Below, piece after piece: positions 37,234 through 48,610 of a DNA stretch of 64,000 nt. Below the pieces are notes generated by a model that was given only the letters and a program-made list of their open reading frames with translations, made no database searches and had not been told where the DNA came from. Position numbers and translations under genes: made by a program. The first letter of the stretch is position 1, and each line of letters begins with the position of its first letter. Source of the stretch: Limonium bicolor (taxonomy: Eukaryota; Streptophyta; Magnoliopsida; Caryophyllales; Plumbaginaceae); the NCBI GenBank assembly GCA_023374045.1, contig CM041776.1:346889636-346953635 (forward strand), in the 5' to 3' direction.

Positions 37234-37942
37234 GCCTTCTCCTGATATGAATGGAATTGTTTGGGCTAGAGTATTTGCAGTTACCTGTCACTCTTTATGG
37301 TATTGGCGTAATTTTAAGTTTCATGAAAACTCTAATGAGGTGTTGTTGCCTGATGAACTTTTATGGTATAGGCTGAAATCCTGGCTGAAACCTCCTGGGA
37401 TATCTGTTAGCAGAAGCTCCATGCAGAGCAAGAGGCCGCTGGTGGCATGGGAGGCTCCGCCTTCTGGAGTTTTTAAAGTCAATGCAGATGCTTCTAAACT
37501 CTCCTCTGGACAAGCTGCAGCAGCGTCTGTTTGTAGGAATCAAGATGGGAACTGGAGCTTTGGAACCATGAGGAAGCTTGGAGATTCTGCTGTGATTGAG
37601 GCTGAAATGTGGGGCATATTCGATGGACTGATGCAAGCTAGGAGGCTGAACATCCAACAAGTCATTGTGGAATCTGACTCGGCGGAGGCGATTAACCTGC
37701 TCAAGTCTTCAGTGGAGATTCCCATTGTTGAGAACATCAAAACAGCTTGTTTAGATCTAATTAGCTTGTTTTCTACTTGCTCCTTGAGGAAAATCTCTCG
37801 CGTACAGAATGCTTTAGCAGATTTGTTAGCTAAAGAGACTCATAATCTTTGTAGAGAGTTCTCTTATTTGGAGGATCCTCCTCCTTCCTGTATGCATATT
37901 CTTGTGGGTGAGAGATCTTCTCTCACTCAGAATAATGAATAA
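37232..37942 (+). pseudogene. LINE RNase H domain, 5'-truncated copy
   Basis: An open frame of 236 codons covering the plant LINE-type RNase H (RVT_3). Motifs: GVFKVNADASK (first catalytic Asp), AEMWGIFDGLMQA (Glu), VIVESDSAEAINLL (Asp), and RVQNALADLLAKET near the end. The start is set by 5' truncation of the retroelement, so the apparent ATG is not a genuine start. The frame stays open, implying a fairly recent insertion. It does not appear in arm A. Confidence 0.88.
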
Positions 37943-37974
37943 GAATATATATCCCTTTGATCGAAAAAAAAATA
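37234..37974 (+). mobile_element. 5'-truncated LINE insertion
   Basis: Begins inside the RNase H region and ends TTTGATCGAAAAAAAAA, a usual LINE 3' end. Arm A reads straight across from AATGCCTTCCCCT to AAAGGTCGAAG, with about 20 bases that the insertion replaced. No clean target-site duplication, so a small deletion accompanied insertion. Confidence 0.8.
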
Positions 37975-38200
37975 AAGGTCGAAGATTCAATTTACGACCC
38001 TTATTAAACAAGCCTTGTTTTTAAATGGGCTTTGGGCACTTAACAGGTTGAGGGCAACACTCAAAATGGGCTTTTGTCGCGTTGCTTGACCTCGAGTCAA
38101 CGTTAACGGATACTAGGTCCAAGAGTTCGGAAATTGGAATGGACATAAAACACACCTCCAAGTTATTTATGTTAGAGTATTCATGTAAGGTTTTTTTTTT

Positions 38201-38673
38201 AGTAAATTACTCGAACCTCAAAAGGAGGATTTGAGATATTACACTTAACCCTTTTGTGTTTATCATAATTATTAGTAACCATTTTGAGGTTACGGTATCT
38301 CTGACTATGAGCCTCCGAACCATAACTATGGTATCAAAATGTTAACTACATGTTGACCCGTCATCTTAATCACATTAATAATGATAGCCTAGAAAAAACA
38401 CTACTTAATCAACATTATTATTTTCCTAAAAGCGTCAAGTCTACCTCGAAAATGCATCTGAAGTGGGATGAAGGAGAGTTACACGATGTTGATTAAGCAG
38501 TTTTGTTGTCCAGTCTAGCATTATAAATGTGATTAAATTGACAGGTCAACATATAGTTAACTTCCTAGTAATAGATTTATAGTTCAAAAGTTCGTAGTCA
38601 AAGATACCTCAACCTCAAGGGGGTTAACTGTATTATCCTAAAACCTTAAAGGGAGTTCCCAGTATTTTTTTTA
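38201..38673. mobile_element. TIR element, member 2
   Basis: Starts AGTAAATTACTCGAACCTC and ends GGGAGTTCCCAGTATTTTT; same family as 35264-35856. The surrounding DNA repeats GAGT-TT-ATGTAAGGTT on both sides imperfectly. Absent from arm A at about 14775. Confidence 0.65.
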
Positions 38674-40794
38674 TATATAAAAAGGAGTGTTTATGTAAGG
38701 TTAATTGTTCAATCGGATGGTAGTTGTTAATTAATCAGATTATAGTTTTCCGAAGCTCAGTATCATTACTTTTTCGCTTAAATTAGTAAATTGTTTTAAC
38801 TTGGTTTATTTTCTTAATTTACTCTTAAAGCTATAAGATTCTTATATGTATAACAATAATTCACTATGTGCAGGGTACAAAATGTAAAAAGGATGATAAT
38901 GAAAAGCATACCATATATAAATAATAAAACCATAAAAATTAACCAAACTCTAAACCAATAGAAATTTTAACACCAACAAAGCATTGGTTAGATGTAATGG
39001 AAGCTGACACAGATCCCTTGTTTTGAAATATATAACAAGAAATTGCAAGTGAGGCTGAGAATCATATATGTGGAAGATTAAAGATGGACTTTACCCGACG
39101 TTGGGTGGCTACCTTTGGTGATGCGGTGTCTTACTATAGGTAGGACTATAAAACACAGAAATTTAAAATATTGAATCAGTATATATAGTTTTTCAAATTA
39201 GTTCATTTACTGATTAGTAGTTTAATGAAAATTTTTAAGATTCAAAGAAACCAGTAGGTTGTTAGAGCATGATTTTTATAGAATTTAAGTAAAAAAATAA
39301 AAAAAATATGAGGTCTTGAAAAAACTTTTTAAGAATCATGAGTGGGACATATTATTTTTTTTCTTTTTATTATAATATGACTAATATAAATAGATAAATC
39401 TTATATATTTTAAAATCTTAATATTTTAATTAAAATTCTTAAAATTTAATTCTCCACAAAAATGAGATCAATATTAACTATGGTTTTCATATTTTAATAT
39501 ATATTTATTTTAGGTAAATTAATACTTATTATTTATTTTTTAGTAATATACAAATGCATATTAAAAATACTTGAAAAATATTATAATATGTGTTCATTTC
39601 AAAAAATTTTATAACATTTTAATCCTAAATATCGAGTGAAAAGTAATAAAAATTATATTAATAATATATATGAATAAAAGTTATTTTATTTTTGTTTCAA
39701 AAATATAATAAACTTTAATCATAATAAAATATTAAGTTAAGATTATTTGTGTATTATTGAAAATATTAGTAATAATAATTAAATATTATTGTTTTTATTC
39801 TTATAATAATTAATAACTAAAAATAAAATGATATGACAAATGGGGAGAGTTTAAAACCAAATGATGGATTTTGTGATGTTTGTAAAAGTTAGATATGGTT
39901 CTTAAAATGATGTGAAGTGAGAGAAATAGCAAAGAGAATATTAAGAACTCGAATTTGGGTTCTTTGATAATCATGCTCGTATAGTAAGGGGCAGAGGCAA
40001 GAAAGTATATATTATAGGTGGTGAAAATATTTGTAATAACACTAATTAACATAAATTTTTAATATTTATAATTATATTTTAAAATTGATTTTAAATATAT
40101 AGTTTGACATAAAAAAAATTAAACTAAAATATATAAATTAATAAATAAAAAAGTGTGTTACCATTTTTATTTTTCATTTCAGAAAACTAGTATACTAAAT
40201 TATACCTTAATGCAATAATATAGAACAATAGTTCTAAACAAGTTATTTTTTTCTACAAATTTCTTCAAAAATATTATTTTGAGTAATTCTAGTATTATTG
40301 TAATTCACAAAATATGTAATAAAAACTAAAAACAGTTGTAGATAGAAATGGTACATGATTACTAAAACTGACATAATAATAAGTTTTATCTATACTATAT
40401 TACTATAATATGATTATTATGACTGACATAATAATCAGTTTTACTTAGACTATATTGTTAAAATAAAAATGTTGAGAGTTTTCTTATTTATTATAAACCA
40501 AAAATAATTTTTTTACAATATAATTCTAATAAAATTGATAACAAATAGAATTCAGTAATATCATGGTGATATTTTACAAAATGTTATGGGGGCAAAAAAA
40601 TATCTAGTTACATAAATAAACTATATAACAAAAAAACTAAAACTGATCTAAACATATACCCGAGGAGTTGGGGTTGATGAACTTAAGGGTGCTTGTGAGA
40701 AACTTTGGTTGCTTCTATTGACGGTTATGTTGGGGCATGACTGGTCTCTTAGTCTACTAAATACACAAGTTCTTTATGTGGCTTCTTGAGTAAG
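38674..40794. other. end of arm B, no gene
   Basis: Aligns piecewise with 14790-15549 and, at 39980-40590, with degenerate parts of the 15550-type TIR elements and arm A end. Very AT-rich. Homology to arm A stops at about 40590; the next 200 bp lead into the tRNA array. Confidence 0.55.
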
Positions 40795-41432
40795 GTAGAT
40801 AAGTCTGGGGTTTTTCGCTTATGTGGCAAGCATGATATTGTAACCTTATCTTCTCCTTTATTTGTATTCTACACATGTAAAATTTTAATTTCTAATATAT
40901 AAAATATGGTTTATAAAAAAACTTCCTTCAACTATCCGGTTTTTAAAGTGGTTATTAGTCAGGTTCAACATTATTTGTTTAAAAAATATAGGAGTATATA
41001 TTAATAATCAGAGATGATTTATAATATTCTATATACCAACGCAGAAATCTTGCATTTCTGATTTATATGTAGGTGATGGTTTTCTACTTTTTTTATTTAG
41101 GGGGTTAGATTTATTGTGTCTAATTGGCACATAATTCTAAAAATATACTACTACTCCCACCCCTGTTTCCTTAGAAAAGCATATGAAGTATATATATATA
41201 TATTTTAAATATTAGGTATGAGCTGTATTCTTCATGAGCTAACAATTTGAATTAGTAATCATCAAGCATTAGAAGTGGAACCATCACGGGCCTCGGCGTC
41301 CAGTTTTGAATTGTTTGTTTTAAGGAACAAGGAACAGTCGTCAAAATATTAATGGACTGGAAAAATATTGCAGTCGATAGAGCCCACTTGTACTAATAAT
41401 AGGCACCGCTCCAATTTGAAAACAAACTAAAA

Positions 41433-41505
41433 CGCCGTCTGTGGGAATCGAACCCACGACCACACGGTTAAAAGCCGTGCGCTCTACCGGCTGAGCTAAG
41501 ACGGC
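41433..41505 (-). tRNA. tRNA-Lys (anticodon UUU), copy 1
   Basis: A 73-base cloverleaf: acceptor GCCGTCT pairs with AGACGGC, discriminator G. The A box TAGCTCAGCCGG and B box GGTTCGATTCC are intact. The anticodon loop CTTTTAA sits on an ACGG/CCGT stem, giving UUU for lysine. A TTTT run directly after the gene on the minus strand is a pol III terminator. No intron; CCA is not encoded, as expected in eukaryotes. Confidence 0.97.
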
Positions 41506-42155
41506 TTGTGTGAGAATGTGTAGATAAGTCTGGGGTTTTTCGCTTATGTGGCAAGCATGATATTGTAACCTTATCTTCTCCTTTATTTGTATTCTACACA
41601 TGTAAAATTTTAATTTCTAATATATAAAATATGGTTTATAAAAAAACTTCCTTCAACTATCCGGTTTTTAAAGTGGTTATTAGTCAGGTTCAACATTATT
41701 TGTTTAAAAAATATAGGAGTATATATTAATAATCAGAGATGATTTATAATATTCTATATACCAACGCAGAAATCTTGCATTTCTGATTTATATGTAGGTG
41801 ATGGTTTTCTACTTTTTTTATTTAGGGGGTTAGATTTATTGTGTCTAATTGGCACATAATTCTAAAAATATACTACTACTCCCACCCCTGTTTCCTTAGA
41901 AAAGCATATGAAGTATATATATATATTTTAAATATTAGGTATGAGCTGTATTCTTCATGAGCTAACAATTTGAATTAGTAATCATCAAGCATTAGAAGTG
42001 GAACCATCACGGGCCTCGGCGTCCAGTTTTGAATTGTTTGTTTTAAGGAACAAGGAACAGTCGTCAAAATATTAATGGACTGGAAAAATATTGCAGTCGA
42101 TAGAGCCCACTTGTACTAATAATAGGCACCGCTCCAATTTGAAAACAAACTAAAA

Positions 42156-42228
42156 CGCCGTCTGTGGGAATCGAACCCACGACCACACGGTTAAAAGCCG
42201 TGCGCTCTACCGGCTGAGCTAAGACGGC
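42156..42228 (-). tRNA. tRNA-Lys (anticodon UUU), copy 2
   Basis: Identical to copy 1 across all 73 bases, 723 bp away, with the same TTTT terminator and 5' flank (TCTCACACAA). Confidence 0.97.
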
Positions 42229-42873
42229 TTGTGTGAGAATGTGTAGATAAGTCTGGGGTTTTTCGCTTATGTGGCAAGCATGATATTGTAACCTTATCTT
42301 CTCCTTTATTTGTATTCTACACATGTAAAATTTTAATTTCTAATATATAAAATATGGTTTATAAAAAAACTTCCTTCAACTATCCGGTTTTTAAAGTGGT
42401 TATTAGTCAGGTTCAACATTATTTGTTTAAAAAATATAGGAGTATATTAATAATCAGAGATGATTTAATATATTCATACCAACGCAGAAATCTTGCATTT
42501 CTGATTTATATGTAGGTGATGGTTTTCTACTTTTTTTATTTAGGGGGTTAGATTTATTGTGTCTAATTGGCACATAATTCTAAAAATATACTACTACTCC
42601 CACCCCTGTTTCCTTAGAAAAGCATATGAAGTATATATATATATTTTAAATATTAGGTATGAGCTGTATTCTTCATGAGCTAACAATTTGAATTAGTAAT
42701 CATCAAGCATTAGAAGTGGAACCATCACGGGCCTCGGCGTCCAGTTTTGAATTGTTTGTTTTAAGGAACAAGGAACAGTCGTCAAAATATTAATGGACTG
42801 GAAAAATATTGCAGTCGATAGAGCCCACTTGTACTAATAATAGGCACCGCTCCAATTTGAAAACAAACTAAAA

Positions 42874-42946
42874 CGCCGTCTGTGGGAATCGAACCCACGA
42901 CCACACGGTTAAAAGCCGTGCGCTCTACCGGCTGAGCTAAGACGGC
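42874..42946 (-). tRNA. tRNA-Lys (anticodon UUU), copy 3
   Basis: Same 73 bases, 718 bp from copy 2; the shorter spacing comes from small deletions in the spacer. Confidence 0.97.
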
Positions 42947-43596
42947 TTGTGTGAGAATGTGTAGATAAGTCTGGGGTTTTTCGCTTATGTGGCAAGCAGA
43001 TATTGTAACCTTATCTTCTCCTTTATTTGTATTCTACACATGTAAAATTTTAATTTCTAATATATAAAATATGGTTTATAAAAAAACTTCCTTCAACTAT
43101 CCGGTTTTTAAAGTGGTTATTAGTCAGGTTCAACATTATTTGTTTAAAAAATATAGGAGTATATATTAATAATCAGAGATGATTTATAATATTCTATATA
43201 CCAACGCAGAAATCTTGCATTTCTGATTTATATGTAGGTGATGGTTTTCTACTTTTTTTTTAGGGGGTTAGATTTATTGTGTCTAATTGGCACATAATTC
43301 TAAAAATATACTACTACTCCCACCCCTGTTTCCTTAGAAAAGCATATGAAGTATATATATATATATATTTTAAATATTAGGTATGAGCTGTATTCTTCAT
43401 GAGCTAACAATTTGAATTAGTAATCATCAAGCATTAGAAGTGGAACCATCACGGGCCTCGGCGTCCAGTTTTGAATTGTTTGTTTTAAGGAACAAGGAAA
43501 CAGTCGTCAAATATTAATGGACTGGAAAATATTGCAGTCGATAGAGCCCACTTGTACTAATAATAGGCAGCGCTCCAATTTGAAAACAAACTAAAA

Positions 43597-43669
43597 CGCC
43601 GTCTGTGGGAATCGAACCCACGACCACACGGTTAAAAGCCGTGCGCTCTACCGGCTGAGCTAAGACGGC
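43597..43669 (-). tRNA. tRNA-Lys (anticodon UUU), copy 4
   Basis: Same 73 bases, 723 bp from copy 3. The upstream flank diverges after about 19 bases (TGTGTAGAAGTG), since this is the array edge; it may therefore differ in expression from the other three. Confidence 0.97.
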
Positions 43670-43688
43670 TTGTGTGAGAATGTGTAGA

Positions 43689-43991
43689 AGTGTAATTATA
43701 ACTAAATAAAAGTACCCCTGCCACTCTGTTTTAGTTTGAGACTGCGAGTCTGGGGAAGAACGCGAATAACAACCGGTTTGTATGCATTTCCGTATTTTAT
43801 TTATTGGGTTAACAGCATTTGGAGGAGATTCTTCCAATAAAATTTCATTTTCTTTACAGTTTGTAAACTAAAACTTATTCATTCTTCAAAATGAGTCTTC
43901 AAACATCTCCAAAATATCATTAAACATAGAATATCTCTGAATATATTTCTCTTTTAAACCTTACCTAACTTTTTCCACCATATAAGCTTAA
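43689..43991. other. no gene seen
   Basis: Single-copy flank of the tRNA array; no feature recognised. Confidence 0.5.
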
Positions 43992-44501
43992 GGGAAAATT
44001 ACATACCCCACCCATGACGTTTGGTGAAATTACACACTCCACCGATGTGGTTTCAAAAATTACTTTCCCCACCAATGTGATTTCCCCAGTTTTACATGCA
44101 GCAACTTTTATAATTTTTGTTCAATTCAAAAGATGCTTAAACATTGTCCGAAATTGATGAAAATTTACATGGAAAATACTAAAGTGATATATTTTGATCT
44201 TATGTCAAATCTGAAATTTTTTAAGCTTAAATGTGACCAGTGGGACCCAATAAAACATGTGACATGTTCATCGGGTCCCACATGTGACATTTAAGCTTAA
44301 AAACTTTAGATTTCTCACTGAACCAAAATATAAAACTTTAGTATCGTCTAGGTAAAATTTCATCAATTTCAGACAACGTTTAAGCATCTTTTAAGCTAAC
44401 CAAAAACGAGAAAATTTGTTGAATGTAAAACTGGAGAAACCACATGGTGGGGAAAGTAAGTTTTGAACATATTGATAGATCTTGGAGGGTATGTGTCAAC
44501 C
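43992..44501. mobile_element. foldback element, ~510 bp
   Basis: Two arms of about 240 bp are inverted copies around a centre near 44250. Examples: AAGATGCTTAAACATTGTC on the left and its inverse on the right, and GTGGGACCCAATAAAACATG against its inverse. The ends are about GGGAAAATTACATACCCC and, reversed, GGTTGACACATACCCTCC. The right half resembles the 14984 MITE. A target-site duplication is not evident. Confidence 0.75.
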
Positions 44502-45013
44502 AAACCCACACATATTTCTATATGCTTAAGAACGGCTAGACAAAATAATAATACAACAATATTTCTTGTTCCATGCCCTTATCACTTTCAACCTCATTAT
44601 GATAGATTTTACCTCCACAAATTGTAATCATCCCTCTTGCTCTCCCTGTTTACACCTACAATCACACCCCCTCATTTTTTCTTCCTTACAAACCGCCCCA
44701 ATCCATACCCTCTTTGCTTTGTTGCACTATCATCCACTATAATCGACCACCAACCTGGCTTTCTCCTTTACCACTCTTTAACCATATTCCTTTACGATCT
44801 TTAAAACCCTTATTTTCCCGCTATTCTTAAGAAACTCTAGACATGATTCCACCCTCTTCATAAATCACCACACCAATTTTTTTCACTTTAACATTTTAAT
44901 TATTACTTATTGGATTTGGAGCTCACCCACCCAAACTTGAATGGACTTTACACTAGTGTTTTTACCTTAAATAAACATAGATTCTACTTCTATCTTTAGA
45001 AACATAGATTAAG
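44502..45013. other. no gene seen
   Basis: AT-rich with pyrimidine-rich stretches; no feature recognised. Confidence 0.5.
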
Positions 45014-45330
45014 AGGGCGTTTGTTTTGGGGTAATCAGGGAAGGGATTCCTTTTCTACTGTTTGTTCAGCTAGTTTTCCCTATTTTCGGGAAAGGGAAAG
45101 AGAATGAGATTATCCAAAACCCTCTATCTTGATTCCCCACCCCTACTATGGAATGAGATTTCCTTTCCCCAACACACTTTGCTGATGACATATGACCATT
45201 GACTGATGACTAATGGTCATTGACCGGTGACCGGTGAATGTTAACCAGTAATTAGTGATCATTAACCGGCAGCCATTGACCATTGAGCGGCAGCCCTTGA
45301 TCGGTTATTTATTTCATATTACCCATCTCA
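45014..45330. repeat. MITE-like block with TGACCATTGA repeats
   Basis: Opens with GGGCGTTTGTTTTGGGGTAA, a common MITE-like end, and near 45334 shows CAAACAAACAACC. The middle has about ten short variants of GACCATTGA and TGACCGGTGA. Borders are approximate. Confidence 0.45.
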
Positions 45331-45370
45331 AACAAACAACCAGAAAAATCTAAGGGAATTCTTTTTCATT

Positions 45371-46979
45371 CCTCTTCATTCCCTTTCTTGATTCCATTCT
45401 GTTTCCTTCGCTTGAATAATTCACCATATTCCACTATATGTAATGTAATTTACTTTTTCTATAATTTAATAAATATTTAAACCCCAAAACTAGGAATTAA
45501 AGGATGTAAGGCCTAAGGTCTAAGTTACAGAATTTATAATTTCGGATTTAATTAGTAATAGAAAAAAGTGAATCACTACATATAGTGACACATGGTGAAT
45601 AATTGAAAACCTCGGTGGCATCTTGTGAAATATACCAAAAAACAAAAATGAATGATTTATTTAAGAAAATGAAAATTAATATGCTTTTTAGGAAATAAAA
45701 AAATACCTTAATCTTTAGTACCCAAACTAAAGAAGGTTATTTTGCGGCAAAGTTTATATTTTCTTGTCTAAGAAAATAAAGTTTAAGGTCAAATTTTAAG
45801 TTTAGTTATCTAAAATTGTATTCACCAAATCTGTAATTCATATTTTGTAATTTTACTAGATTTTCACTTATAAAATTTCAAATTACAAACTTTGGAAGCT
45901 AGTCTCAAAACGTAAAGAAAAACAACGTGCAATTTTTTTTTTGGAAACTACCATCCATACTCTATTACCAAAGCAAATTTTTTACATAGGTGGCAATTAT
46001 CCAAAAGACTTGCTTACCATTCTTCAAAACAAAAGACAACTAAACCTATTGATATGCGCAACCATTCCCTGTAGCATGAGCAACATGGGGAAAGATCAAT
46101 CATCATCCAAGATTGGTCATGGAATCCTAACATACTTCCTCAAATCTTCTTCACTCATCAAGCTAACATACCCACCAACTGCATGTACATTACAAGACAA
46201 ACGACCAAGCAAGACATAACTACAACGACTACGATACTTATGACCATCCAAAACACAGTATATATACTTACCCTAGACCAAGATGCAAGTAACAAACCAA
46301 AAGAAATGCATCAAACAATTAACTTAACTAATGACATAAGCTAAACCATAAGTTCCAAAAGCAAATAATTGCATGAGTAGTGCCACACCCCGTGCAATTA
46401 TGGACCCATGTCATCATTTTCCTAAGCGCATTTGAGTTCTCCTCAAAGTCTCCGTTCTCCCAAGCCTTTTTTGACCGTCACTTCACTTCACCAGATTATC
46501 CTAATCACAGGTGATCATAATCCTCTTCCCTTTCCTATTTGCTTTCGGTAATCTCAAATCCCAGAATTCCTCCCTTGACGCATCCTCTAGAAGATGGCCG
46601 AAATTGCACTTCCTAAAGCCTTGAGAAGAGTTCGCTAGGTCGTTGTGCGTGGCTTCGAACTAAGATAAGATATCACTCTCGACTTCAGGTGGACTTGGAC
46701 CTTGCATCGGGCCAACATCTGAAGTTGTCTCTCTTGTACATGGGGAATAACTCCGCCCCAGAAAATTAGCTGCCACTCCACACATATAGAACCATGAATC
46801 AGGAGCTGCATTGTTTTAGCTAAGAAAGCCTAATAGCTTAACCACATGCCATAGGGAGTGTCACCTTCCTCAAGAGCATTAGGATTAGGACAAACTTCCG
46901 AACCATGCAAGAAAATGCCATACTTCAAATAGATCATTGCATGTTGTCGTATGTAATTATAAAAACTAGGTACTTCCCA
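45371..46979. other. no intact gene
   Basis: Mixed repeats and unrecognised DNA. The right half (about 46400-46979, minus strand) may be the decayed 3' part of the DUF4283-like relic, but frames are broken. Confidence 0.45.
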
Positions 46980-47860
46980 TCAAGGGAAATCGACAAACTT
47001 CGCAAGGCAGGGAGGTGGATGCAGCGTCCTCCATAACCCTAGTAAATCTGCCCACTTAGCCTTTGGGACATCATATACCTGCACCCAAAATGGTATCTAA
47101 GTGAACTCGTGAGCATCAATATCCTTACCAGTCCCACGGTCCTCTGACCAAAACAGCATGCATGGGAGGCTCGCTTCTCAAACCTAGCCACAAAAAGGTC
47201 ATTACCCACCTTGCAAAAACAAAATCCTCTGAAAACATACCAAAGCTGCTCCATGATAATCCTTAGGTAACTAGGGCTCATTTGGTAAGCTAGAAGGAGC
47301 TCCCTTAGCAAACAACAATTATTGGCTAACAAGGCAGTTGGGACCTGGAGAACTTTCATTTTGTAAAGACAACCTAACCCACAAACTTTATAACCTTAAA
47401 ACACTAGAAAACGAAGTAAAAATTATGGAAATTTTTTCAAGAGGATTAAAACACAGAAAGAGTAGCAGATGAAAAGGCTAGGAATGAAAACAAGAGTGCC
47501 AATGGCATGCAAACCCACTTGTGTGTTCGACTAAGTAGACCCCCAAATATCAGTAGACGTCACTAGACCCTAGATTTATTTCATGCAACAATAGTGGCAA
47601 ACAGAGGAATACCTACCTTTAAGATTTTGTAGAAGTTCAAGAAGAGAAGGGATTGGCGAGGAAGGAGACAACATAAGCGATGAAGGTGATGGAAAGATCA
47701 TCCTCATTTCCACAAGCAATGTTGAATCATTACCATCCTCATCCCTAAATTGAATCACTTGAATCAAGAACGAAACACCAAAACTTAATATGATTGATTT
47801 AAGTATGAAGACGAAGAGGTATGGGAGAAAAAAGAAAAGAAACACCCATTCTGAAAGGGA
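46980..47860 (-). pseudogene. DUF4283-like retroelement protein relic
   Basis: Read on the minus strand, pieces in different frames resemble the N-terminal DUF4283 domain of plant LINE-linked proteins: LRIIMEQLWYVFRGF, then GNDLFVARFEKRASHA, then IPFWVQVYDVPKAKWAD (frame shifted near 47130). In intact proteins this domain precedes a CCHC knuckle. At least one frameshift and in-frame stops are present, so it is dead. The call rests on a few motifs only. Confidence 0.5.
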
Positions 47861-48610
47861 GAAAAAGCTTTTCGGAGAACCTTAGTTCACTGTACTTGTT
47901 CAGGACTATTAGGAAAGCAACATGTAATTGATTGAGAATCTAATGGTTAGTTTCCTCATTCTCATAGTCGTGACCAACTTCAAAACGATTTCAGTGTGCT
48001 GATGCTTGCTGAAACTTAAAGCGACTGCAGTGATTTGTTGGTATAGTGTTATAAATCTTTATGGAGGAATTTCAAGACAAGCATAGCAGTTTGTTGGTAA
48101 AATGTGGTAACATTTTTAGCTTTTCAACCTATTTATCTACTTTACAAACACCAAATATAGGGACATATATTTCTTCACTTCGAGAACACCGTAACAGTAA
48201 GATAAAATTTTCAGTGACATGAGCCCCATCAAATGTAACCAAAGAAAGCTATCCCCACATTGACATCATGATTTGGTCTGAATCAGTGCGGTTCTATACA
48301 TGCTTCGTTTTTATCACGCCATAATCACGCATGTGTAGCATTAGCATTATTAAATTCGAACACCATTTCTGCCCTCTCCTTGTCTTCAACAGTTTGGATT
48401 TTTTCCAACTCTCTCAGTCGGTGACATGGGTATCCGTGCGCCGTGCCACTTGTCCCGTTTACTCCTCTCTTCAACTACAGCTGCTTGCGTTATACATGCA
48501 GATAAAGCCTGACATACTGCAGAAAACCCGTATTCTGGGAAATTACAGACGAACAGGAGAAAACCTTTTAATGCGTTTTTTGAGCTTCTTCATAGCGATT
48601 TAGGGGGAAT
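47861..48610. promoter_or_regulatory. upstream region of the transporter gene
   Basis: No coding region recognised. It should contain the promoter and 5' UTR of the gene at 48611. I see no convincing TATA box. A pyrimidine-rich stretch (about 48361-48420, CTGCCCTCTCCTTGTCTTC) is the sort seen near plant transcription starts. Confidence 0.35.

Larger units (their letters stand above)
40795..43688. repeat. four tandem ~720-bp units with tRNA-Lys genes
   Basis: Units start at GTAGATAAGTCTGGGG (about 40795, 41519, 42242 and 42959) and are nearly identical. Differences: the TA-run length near 41186, 41913, 42633 and 43354; small deletions in unit 3 around 42444-42480; and single-base changes in unit 4. 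The outer junctions share only GTAGA. Each unit carries one tRNA gene on the minus strand. Confidence 0.95.

Noticed and set aside
41341..43837. Three similar 86-107 codon minus-strand frames
   Set aside because: They are translations through the tRNA-Lys genes and spacer; not coding.
48331..48603. 90-codon upstream frame before the transporter
   Set aside because: No family resemblance; likely promoter or leader DNA. An upstream ORF effect cannot be excluded without transcript data.
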